The position numbers and the translations under genes were made by a program. A stretch of 64,000 bases of DNA from Gracilariopsis chorda. Its lineage: Eukaryota; Rhodophyta; Florideophyceae; Gracilariales; Gracilariaceae. Shown piece by piece: positions 22,149 through 30,706 of this stretch. Under the pieces are notes generated by a model. It was not told the origin of the DNA. It saw only the letters and a list, made by a program, of their open reading frames with translations, and did no database searches. The stretch's first letter is position 1. Each line of letters begins with the position of its first letter. The stretch spans positions 1 through 64,000 of the forward strand of contig NBIV01000408.1 in NCBI GenBank assembly GCA_003194525.1, given 5' to 3'.

Positions 22149-22860
22149 ATGTCTGAATCCGAAGTTGAGTCCGAAACCACCTCTGGTGTGAAGATCCCTC
22201 GCTTCCATGGTAAACGTTATACGTTATGGCGACATCGTCTACGAGCTGCATGTCCCATCAATGGAGTCTGGAATGTCGTAATATCAGGCTCGGAGGGGTC
22301 ATACAGTCCTACCACGACGCAAGCGTCGGGCTCAAGCGATCCGCAGACCACTGCAGTGTACTTGCCAAACGAGAAAAGGCATGCGCAATCATAATATGCG
22401 CACTTGGAGATGCCCCTCTGCATGTGGTTATAGACGTCGATGATGACCCTGGGATTATGCTCCAACTTCTTGATGCGAGGTATGCATCCAATAGGACAGT
22501 GTCACGTATTGCTGTACAAACCCAGCTATTCAAAATGTCGTATAATGGTCAGAATATGTCGGAATATGTCGACCGGTTTGCGTCCCTATTCTCTCAGCTA
22601 GACCGAATGGGGAAGGATGCTGCCATTCCCGAATCCCACAAGGCGCCAATACTGTTAGCCTCTATTGATCCCAACTGCTTACTGGAGTCAACGGCTGCGG
22701 CACTTCGGAAAAGGACATCTCGGAATTGACATGGGACTATGTGGTCACTACCCTCATAGACGAATATAATGCTCGCCAAGTTGATTCACCGGGTTCTGCT
22801 CATAGTCGCAAACGGATGAAGAGCAGAAGAAAGGGCAGTAGCCGTTCAAGTGGCCACACC
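22149..22860 (+). pseudogene. F2 gag, frameshifted and truncated (unit 1)
   Basis: Starts MSESEVESETTSGVKIPRF; FHGKRYTLWRHRLRAA is the N-terminal gag motif of copia-type elements. The first frame stops at 22394. The family-like sequence continues in another frame (REKACAIIICALGDAPLHVV ... LFKMSYNGQNMSEYVDRFAS, to 22729) and then in a third (KDISELTWDYVVTTLIDEYN). Two frameshifts are therefore needed, near 22310-22390 and 22690. The reading ends at an inverted LTR2 whose TGA (22861-22863) supplies the stop. No CCHC knuckle, protease or pol follows. It has little visible similarity to F1 Gag. Confidence 0.8.
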
Positions 22861-23162
22861 TGATGATGTAAACGATAGTGTAAAGATGATGTTGGGCTTC
22901 GGCAGAAATGAAAAGGAAAGAAAGAAAGAAAATACAGAGTGAAGGTTGCCAGGCTTGGGGCGAGTTTACTTGGTAGTGCAACTTCAGCGTGTTATATAGC
23001 ACCTCTACGTCACACTACAACTACAAGAAAACCCTATACCACTAAGTGGGGACACCCAATACTACCAATCATAATCAAACATAACACGATAAGGGTTGCA
23101 CACACTGATTCCAGCTTAGTACAACCATGCATAAGAACATAACAACACATTACAACCATACC
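22861..23162 (-). mobile_element. LTR2 3' part, inverted (unit 1)
   Basis: Reverse complement of the last ~302 bp of LTR2, ending CATCATCA at 22861 and cut at ATACC (23158-23162) by an F1 insertion. Its first ~118 bp on the sense strand (from GGTATGG to CTTAGTGGT) match the plus-strand LTR2 of the same unit exactly; the remainder differs at many sites and lacks the CATATCAACA end. The TATA region reads TATATAAC. Confidence 0.85.
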
Positions 23163-23941
23163 TGTTGGCAGTAGTACCTGTGCTGTCACTGAAAACCAAA
23201 TGTTCCGGGAAGCATGGGCTGTTTTGGAGGGTACCTCTGCAAAAGTGCATATGCGCGTGTGCGCGAACCCAACGTGAAACTGGCTTCCGATCGGCTACTG
23301 CAAATGTACATATGCAACGTGGTGCGTACAAGTGGTATGGCATAACTGGATCGGTTGGACACACCCACGTGTCCAGCTACTACAGTAGTCACAGTGTACG
23401 TTGTGTGCAGGGGATACTGGTGAAGTGGTTGACACCTGGTACAATTGGTACAGCAGTGGTTGGTACAATGGTAAGGTGCGCATGCACTGTCAACCGGTTT
23501 ACACATGCACGGGTATATTGATGACGTGGTTGTTGTGTGCATTGCCACATGATGACATGGCACTAACACCACAGGTTACGTGCCGACTTACCGTGACGTG
23601 TTGACTTACCATGATGTGTTGGCATGTGCTGGCGTGTGTTGGAGTCGTGAATTTGTGCCTTGTCATGGTCATGTGTATGCACGTAACTATTACAGAACGT
23701 TGGTGCGTTGGTGTGCGTTGGTGTAATGAGGTTGTGCTGAGCTGGCTATGTCATGTTAGATGATGATTGGTAGTATTGAGTGTCCCTGCTTAGTGGTTTA
23801 GGTTTTATTTGTAGTTGGTGTTCCCGCGCAATTCGAGTTTAGAGTGGTACATAAGATGTCTCTGAAGGACCTCCAAGTAAATCCAAGCCAGAGCTGGCGA
23901 ACTTCCCTTCCATCCCCTCAACTTCCTTACAACTTTCAACG
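23163..23941 (+). mobile_element. LTR1, 5' LTR of the array F1 copy (unit 1)
   Basis: 779 bp. Two changes stand out: TATA is TACATAAG, and the 3' terminus is CAACG instead of CAACA, so the conserved CA dinucleotide used by integrase is lost. It is inserted at the same GGTAT/ATACC position of LTR2 as the solo LTR1 at 20402, in the opposite orientation. Other units: 31009-31787, 38855-39633, 46698-47473, 54488-55266, 62325-63103. Confidence 0.9.
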
Positions 23942-24824
23942 GGTTATGGGCCCAGCCCTGCCGACCGCTGCCGCTATCCCTTTCCCTCATCGCTCGTCTG
24001 TCGCCGCTCTCCCTCACCGCCGTTCATCCGTTTCGCTGTTGTTGCCTCTTTCGTCGTTGCGTCGGGTGTCTTGATCCTATTGTTGGTTGGTGTTGGTCAT
24101 TCTCCTTTGGTTTGCGTTCCTCCCTGAGGGCAATGTGGTGGTAGTGGTTCGACGTTTACTTCCTATCGTTATTGCGTTGTTCCTCCCTTGTTGCCCGTGT
24201 TGTCGCCCGCTATCTATTTTGTGTGTGAAATTCCATCTATCTTGTGTTTTGGGATCCCCGAGTCGTTTGTCGGGTCGTATCCGTGAGGTCGAGTCGGTCT
24301 AGTTTCGAAGTCTGGGCTCCGTGATCGTGTGCTCAGCAATTGTTTGTATTTCGTGTTTCTTGGTCATCATCTGGTTCCCAGTGCGACGAGCGGTTGATCC
24401 GGGTTACTTTGGGTGATTCCAGGTATCCGGGGACGTGAGCCTGGCGGCTTGAACCAAAGCGGGTGTATTGTCGAGCGGCTTCCCACCGGTCCATTTGGAC
24501 AGATAACGGTGACGGTCGTTAAGACCTGGTTAGTTCAGCGGGTGCATCGGTGGACGGGGTGCCGTGGCGTACTGCGCTGGTGCGGGTGATTGAATTATTT
24601 GTTTTGATCCTGACTGCGTGTTGGGATTCTTGGGCTGTTGCGAAGGGATTCCATAACGAGCTTTTGATCCGTGCATCTTACCCTTAGGCGTTTGTGCGGG
24701 GAGGTGACGTGGCGTAGGCTGACCTCCTTCTTAGGATCAGGCCGCGTGTGACCTTAAGTGGTTGCGCGTTAGCAGCGTACTTTGGTTCCCATAGTAGCTT
24801 CAGTTGCGAGGTCGCGCAAGTTCT

Positions 24825-25032
24825 TGCAAGAGGCCAGAAAGGGTTATACTTGGTGAAGGCATATCTTGGGTCATTAACCATCCTCTGGAAGCCTCGTAGA
24901 GAGCGACGCATCTTCTCCTTAGACGTAGGAGAAGGCAGACGGAAGAAGACGTCTTGTACCCGGAGCATCTCCGGGGGCCAGGGGTCCGACACCCTAGGGT
25001 AGCGGAGGTAGTTTCTCCCGTCAGTGCGCCCG
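24825..25032 (+). promoter_or_regulatory. Structured leader RNA candidate, F1 (unit 1, reference)
   Basis: Opens with TGCAAGAGGCCAG. Helix 1: CCAG (24834-24837) and GGTTA (24842-24846) pair with TAACC (24875-24879) and CTGG (24885-24888) around a GGTGAAGGCATATC-containing loop. Hairpin 2: CTTCTCC (24912-24918) with GGAGAAG (24928-24934). Hairpin 3: CCGGAG (24960-24965) with CTCCGG (24969-24974). Hairpin 4: GGGT-CCGAC-ACCC. Hairpin 5: GGAG-GTAGTTT-CTCC. It closes with GTCAGTGCGCCCG. The same helices at the same places in the F2 leader suggest an RNA-level function such as packaging, dimerisation or translation control; that is inference. Other units: 32671-32878, 40517-40724, 48351-48553, 56144-56353, and 63987 to the edge. 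Confidence 0.55.
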
Positions 25033-25040
25033 AATTTGAA

Positions 25041-25091
25041 GTTTTGTTGTTGTTGTTGTCGTTGTTTTTGTTGTTATTGTTGTCGTTGTTG
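25041..25091 (+). repeat. GTT-rich simple repeat in F1 leader
   Basis: Imperfect GTT/GTC trinucleotide run about 70 bp before the gag ATG. Present in every F1 copy with small length differences. Probably an unstructured spacer after the folded leader block. Confidence 0.8.
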
Positions 25092-25161
25092 CCATTTTTG
25101 TACTACTTAAGTGCCGTAGGTCTTTCATCGCACCTGTGCTGTTTGTTGACATCTAATAAGC

Positions 25162-27237
25162 ATGGATTCATTCGGTGGCATCAAGATTGAAACGTTGGGC
25201 GAGGATAACTTCCATGTATGGAAGCAAAAGGTTGAGTTGCTGCTTGCACTCAAGGACCTCAATGACCATCTTGAATCCACCAGGCCTACGGAAGATGACG
25301 AGTTTTCAGCATGGAAGAAGAAAGACGCCAAGGCCAGGGCTGTTATTGGTCTCAGCATTAGTGATGAGCATTTGGACCATGTGAGGGATACCGAGAATGC
25401 TGCGGAAATGTGGAAAGCCATTTGCGATGTGTTCCAGCGTAAAACGCTGCTCAACCGAATCAATGCAAGACGTGCCTTCTACACAGCCAAGATGCGAGAT
25501 GATGAGAAAATGTTACACTTCATCAATCGTGTTCGTCATCTTGCATCGGATCTGAAGAGCATGGACGTAGTGGTTGAGGAAGAAGACATCGCTATGGCAA
25601 TCCTATGTGGGCTACCAGACCGCTTCGAACACCTCATTGTCGCTATTGACACCACGATTGGTGATCGCAAACTCGATTTAGAGTTTAAGAAGAGTCGTTC
25701 GATGCAAGAGGAACAGCGAATGAACGATCCTGCCAAGGAAAAGTCCGGAAGTGACACGGCTTTGGTCGGTGCGCAGTCACGAAAGAAGTCCAGGGTGTGC
25801 TACTACTGTGGTAAGAAGGGGCATATCCAGAGAAACTGTTTCAAGAGACAACGTGACGAAGCTAGCAAAGAGCAGAGTGCTGCCGCAAACCCAGCTGTGC
25901 AGACCGATCTCGGCAACGAGAAACGAGGATGTGACAGTGACTCTGACTTTGTTTGTCTCATTGCGACAGGTTCTGTGGAAGAAAGTATCAGTGACTGGAT
26001 TATTGACTCTGGTGCCACCGCCCATATGACGTATGACGAGTCCATGTTTGACAGTTATACCAAAAGAGAGTCTGGCGGTGTGAGCATCGGTAATGACTCG
26101 AAGCTGGAGTCTCTTGGTCATGGCAGTTTCCACCTCGATCTCGCTGTTGAAGGGCGTAAGAGCAAGTGCCGGTTGGGTGAAGTAGTGCACGTACCGAATC
26201 TAAGGTATCATCTGCTGTCAGTATCTACGATGTGTGACCTTGGTGCGCGAGTGGTGTTTGACAAAACCAAAGTATGTGTATACAAAGGCAACCCCATGAT
26301 CGCCCAGGGCCGTCGCATCAAAGGACTGTACTACCTATGTACCGCGATTGAAGTACCAGAAGACATGGACAACGCACTTGTGACTGACCTGTCACTATGG
26401 CATGCTCGAATGGCTCATGTGAATGTGGATGGTATCAAACATATGGCTCGTAACGGTGTTGTGTCAGGGCTGAATGTGGACTTGAATCAATCGATGGATG
26501 TGTGTGACTCTTGTGTAGTGGGAAAATCTACACGTGCTCCAACTCCCAAGCAAGGGGGGGAACGGGCTTTGCACCCATTGGACCTAGTGCAATCGGACAT
26601 TTGTGGTCCAATCCAAGTAGGTTCCTTGGGAGGTTCACGCTACTTCGTCACATTCATCGATGATCACTCCCGTTTTTGCTTCTTGTACATGCTCAAGACC
26701 AAGGATGAGGTGTTCCACGTGTTCGTGAAGTGGCTCAAGATGGTTCAAAATCAGAGTGACCGACATGTGAAAACCATCAACGCACGTCAGTCTGTGCTAC
26801 ATGCGTTACGCACAGACAATGCTGGTGAATATGTGTCAAAGAAGTTTTCACAAGAGCTTGAACGTCACGGTATTGAACATCAGCGAACGGTGCCTTACAA
26901 TCCACATCAGAATGGTCTGGCCGAACGGTTCAACCGAACACTCATGGACTTGGTGAGATCGATGCTGCATCACAAGAAACTGCCAAAGAGCTTCTGGGCT
27001 GAAGCATTGAACGTTGCAGTGTATGTGCGCAATCGAGTCACCTGCAAGGCCCTTCCGAGTGACGTGACACCACTCGAGATGTGGAGTGGATATGAACCTG
27101 ACTTGAGCAATCTGCGTGTGTTCGGTAGCCGGTGCTGGTACAAAGTGGTGGACCACAAGTTGAAGAAGCCGGAGCAACGTGCCGTAGAGGCGATCTTTAT
27201 TGGGTACACATCTGGATCGAACGGATACAAACTGTAG
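25162..27237 (+). pseudogene. F1 Gag-protease-integrase ending at a nonsense codon (unit 1)
   Basis: 691 codons from the same MDSFGGIKIE start as the other F1 copies. Gag, the CCHC knuckle (CYYCGKKGHIQRNC), DSGA protease, HHCC, and integrase D-D-35-E (SDICGP, RTDNAGEY, NGLAERFNR) are all present. The frame ends at TAG (27235-27237) where copy B has TGG for Trp in NGYKLWDAQ, so this is a single base change. The downstream RNase H frame at 27256 is in the same phase: only this TAG separates the two. Missense differences from copy B include IETLG, EFKKSRSMQ and NDPAKEK. Gag and integrase could in principle still be translated. Confidence 0.9.
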
Positions 27238-27255
27238 GATGCGCAAAAGAAGAAG

Positions 27256-28191
27256 GTGGTTGTGTCGAGGGATGTGAAGTTTGACGAATGTAGTGGTTCA
27301 AATCAAGATACTCACCACGTTAATGATGACGACTATGCTGAGATCGACATCATGGACAATCCGAAATCAAACATCACCTCCACCTCTACTACACCCACCG
27401 ATGCTGCCCAAGTTGAACCCGCTGCTCCAGATACTCCACCAGAAGAAGCTTCAGGCAGTGGCCACGATGAGCCCACAGCTGACACAGAAGATGAGCCAGA
27501 CGTACCAGATCCACAACCACTTCGGAGATCCACTCGTGAGCGTAGAGCGCCTACCTCGTGGTGGCGTGGAACTGCCCTACTCACTGCCAGTGATGACATC
27601 CCATCCTCATACTCGGATGCGGTGTCACGTCCTGATTCAAAAGCGTGGACAAAGGCCATGAACAGTGAGTACGAGCCTCTGATGGAGCATGACACATGGA
27701 AGTTAAGGCCAAGGCCCACTGACAGCAACGTGATATCATCCAGTGGGTATGTGTTAATGATGTGCGGTGCTCCTGTGTCTTGGAGCTCGCGCCAACAGGA
27801 AGTAGTTGCATTGTCCAGCGCTGAGGCTGAGTATGTGAGTCTGTGCAGTGGGACGAAGGAAGCGATCTGGCTGAGACGACTGTGGAGTGGCATTGGCAAC
27901 GCAAGTGGACTACACGTGGATGAGTCAGTGACGCTAATGGTTGAGCCCACAACTGTGTACGTGGACAACCAAGGTTGCATCGACCTTGCTCGAAATGGAG
28001 TTGTGAACAAGCGTACTAAGCACATTGATATTCGCTTTCACTTCACCAGAGAGGCTCTACGCGACAAAGCCGTCCAGTTGCAGTACTGTTCCACGGAAGA
28101 CATGGTTGCAGATATGCTGACGAAAGCGCTCGGTCGAGTTACGCTGGCAAGGTTCCGCGGTGACTGTGGATCGCTCCCCTTAGACCTTTGA
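27256..28191 (+). pseudogene. F1 linker and RNase H with RT core deleted (unit 1)
   Basis: 311-codon frame continuing the polyprotein after the TAG. It has the acidic linker, RRSTRERRAPTSWWRG and the first RT residues up to TDSNVISS, then jumps to SGYVLMMCGAPVSWSS in RNase H. Compared with 2694-4334, 996 bp (332 codons) are missing, between two AGTGGGTAT direct repeats (2890 and 3885 in that copy). The deletion removes the RT palm and active site and the first RNase H Asp motif, but keeps the frame. SSAEAEY and VDNQGCID remain. No RT or RNase H activity is expected. Confidence 0.9.
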
Positions 28192-28201
28192 AGTCAGTGA
28201 C

Positions 28202-28211
28202 AGAGGGGGGG
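28202..28211 (+). other. F1 polypurine tract (unit 1)
   Basis: AGAGGGGGGG immediately before the 3' LTR1 start at 28212, unchanged from the copy at 4345-4354. Confidence 0.82.
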
Positions 28212-28336
28212 TGTTGGCAGTAGTACCTGTGCTGTCACTGAAAACCAAATGTTCCGGGGAGCATGGTCTGTTTTGGAGGGTACCTCTGCAAACGCGCATA
28301 TGCGCGTGTGCGCGACCCCAACGTGAAACTGGCTTC
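28212..28336 (+). mobile_element. First 125 bp of 3' LTR1, ending at a fold-back junction (unit 1)
   Basis: LTR1 starts normally (TGTTGGCAG) but stops after ACTGGCTTC and switches to LTR1 in the reverse direction (GCCAGCTCTAGC). TTC (28334-28336) is common to both sides, a 3-bp microhomology. Same junction in each unit: 36182/36183, 44028/44029, 51825/51826, 59658/59659. Confidence 0.88.
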
Positions 28337-29041
28337 GCCAGCTCTAGCTTGGATTTACTTGGAGGTCCTTCAGGCACATCTTATGTACCACTCTAAACTC
28401 GAATTGCGCTGGAACACCAACTACAAGTAAAACCTAAACCACTAAGCAGGGACACTCAATACTACCAATCATCATCTAACATGACATAGCCAGCTCAGCA
28501 CAACCTCATTACATCAACGCACACCAACGCACCAACGTTCCGTAATAGTTACGTGCATACACATGACCATGACAAGGCACAAATTCACGACTCCAACACA
28601 CGCCAGCACATGCCAACACATCACGGTAAGTCAACACGTCACGGTAAGTCGGCACGTAACCTGTGGTGTTAGTGCCATGTCATCAATATACCCGTGCATG
28701 TGTAAACCTGTTGACAGTGCATGCGCACCTTACCATTGTACCAACCACTGCTGTACCACTTGTACCAGGTGTCAACCACTTCACCAGTATCCCCTGCACA
28801 CAACGTATACTGTGACCACTGTAGTAGCTGGACACGTGGGTGTGTCCAACCGATCCAGTTATGCCATACCACTTGTACGCACCACGTTGCATATGTACAT
28901 TTGCAGTAGCCAATCAGAAGCCAGTTTCACGTTGGGTTCGCGCACACGCGCATATGCGCTTTTGCAGAGGTACCCTCCAAAACAGCCCATGCTTCCCGGA
29001 ACATTTGGTTTTCAGTGACAGCACAGGTACTACTGCCAACA
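28337..29041 (-). mobile_element. Truncated inverted LTR1 (unit 1)
   Basis: 705 bp of LTR1 in reverse orientation, lacking its last ~45 bp at the fold-back junction. It also lacks about 29 bp between two GTCATCA repeats (near 28678-28685). It ends CTACTGCCAACA at 29041 and borders GGTAT of the next unit's LTR2. With the preceding 125 bp it forms an inverted repeat; with the following LTR2 it mirrors the LTR2(-)/LTR1(+) junction at 23162/23163. Confidence 0.88.
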
Positions 29042-29994
29042 GGTATGGTTGTAATGTGTTGTTATGTTCTTATGCATGGTTGTACTAAGCTGGAATCAGT
29101 GTGTGCAACCCTTATCGTGTTATGTTTGATTATGATTGGTAGTATTGGGTGTCCCCACTTAGTGGTGTAGGGTTTTCTTGTAGTGGTAGTGCGAAGTAGA
29201 TGTGCTATATAAGACTCTGAAGTCGCAGTACCAATTAAACTCGCCTCCAAGCCTGGCAACCTTCACTCTTTATTTTCTTTCTTTCTTTCCTTTTCATTTC
29301 TGCCAAAGCCCAACATCATCTATCAACATCATTTCATATCAACAGGTTATGGGCCCAGAGCGTCGATATTTGCAGACGTTGCTCCGTTTTAACTTCTTTT
29401 ATTTTGCGTGCGCGCGTAAGATCGAGCTAATATCCTGCAAGAGACCAGCACGGGTTAACTGGTGAAAGCATATCGCGCTTGTTAGTAACCTCCCTGGGAC
29501 GTTTCTTACGGATTGAGCACCCTACTCGTGAAGTGCAGGGAGTAGGGCAGGTCGAAGAAAATCGCACCTCGAACCTGGAGAGAGCATCCAGGGTCCAGGG
29601 GTTCAACCCTTAGGGTAGCGGAGGTAGTTTCTCCTGTCAGTGCGCCCGTCTTTGCGAAGTTTCATCTTTTATATTGTTTTCCGAGTGCGCTTCAGAGCCA
29701 CTTTTGAGTATACTCCGGGCGTCGCGTACCCGAACTCCGCCTGTGATTCGCGTACGGGACGCGTCTGGACGAGCGTTGAGACTTTTTTACACGGTCTCCG
29801 CTGGCATCTGAGCTGTTGAGTGTCGACAAATCTCTACTCCAGTATCTCTTTCTTACTGTGACATCAGCTACAATTCAGCGCCTGTACCGCCATCTTTCTC
29901 TTTAATCCCAGCTGATGGTCGATTCAAGGCATCGAGTCCCTCACTCTGCTACATTTGTTTTAATTACTTTGGTATTTGAACTCCTTCTGGAACA

Positions 29995-30706
29995 ATGTCT
30001 GAATCCGAAGTTGAGTCCGAAACCACCTCTGGTGTGAAGATCCCTCGCTTCCATGGTAAACGTTATACGTTATGGCGACATCGTCTACGAGCTGCATGTC
30101 CCATCAATGGAGTCTGGAATGTCGTAATATCAGGCTCGGAGGGGTCATACAGTCCTACCACGACGCAAGCGTCGGGCTCAAGCGATCCGCAGACCACTGC
30201 AGTGTACTTGCCAAACGAGAAAAGGCATGCGCAATCATAATATGCGCACTTGGAGATGCCCCTCTGCATGTGGTTATAGACGTCGATGATGACCCTGGGA
30301 TTATGCTCCAACTTCTTGATGCGAGGTATGCATCCAATAGGACAGTGTCACGTATTGCTGTACAAACCCAGCTATTCAAAATGTCGTATAATGGTCAGAA
30401 TATGTCGGAATATGTCGACCGGTTTGCGTCCCTATTCTCTCAGCTAGACCGAATGGGGAAGGATGCTGCCATTCCCGAATCCCACAAGGCGCCAATACTG
30501 TTAGCCTCTATTGATCCCAACTGCTTACTGGAGTCAACGGCTGCGGCACTTCGGAAAAGGACATCTCGGAATTGACATGGGACTATGTGGTCACTACCCT
30601 CATAGACGAATATAATGCTCGCCAAGTTGATTCACCGGGTTCTGCTCATAGTCGCAAACGGATGAAGAGCAGAAGAAAGGGCAGTAGCCGTTCAAGTGGC
30701 CACACC
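29995..30706 (+). pseudogene. F2 gag, frameshifted and truncated (unit 2)
   Basis: Same start and same two frameshifts as the unit 1 copy at 22149, so the damage predates the amplification. Frame segments run 29995-30240, then to 30575 in the second frame; the third ends at the inverted LTR2. Confidence 0.8.

Larger units (their letters stand above)
23942..25161 (+). other. F1 leader with PBS (unit 1)
   Basis: PBS at 23942-23955 (GGTTATGGGCCCAG). The leader then runs 1.2 kb to the gag ATG with no sense-strand gene I can support. The structured-RNA candidate lies at 24825-25032 and a GTT-rich tract at about 25041-25091, just before gag. Confidence 0.76.
21196..29041 (+). repeat. Array unit 1
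   Basis: Order: LTR2 3' part (21196-21498, +), F2 leader and gag (21499-22860, +), LTR2 part (22861-23162, -), F1 copy (23163-28336, +) and truncated LTR1 (28337-29041, -). Private bases against unit 2 include T21331 (C in the others) and T21743. Confidence 0.9.

Noticed and set aside
27235-27240. Programmed stop-codon read-through at the TAG in array F1
   Set aside because: The codon is TGG in copy B, the following GATGCG does not resemble the CARYYA read-through context, and the position after integrase is not a usual recoding site. A plain nonsense mutation is simpler.
27333-28025. 230-codon antisense frame opposite the F1 linker/RNase H, repeated in each unit
   Set aside because: It is the complement of a recognised pol frame, has low-complexity Ser-rich content and no family resemblance; it recurs only because the unit is duplicated.
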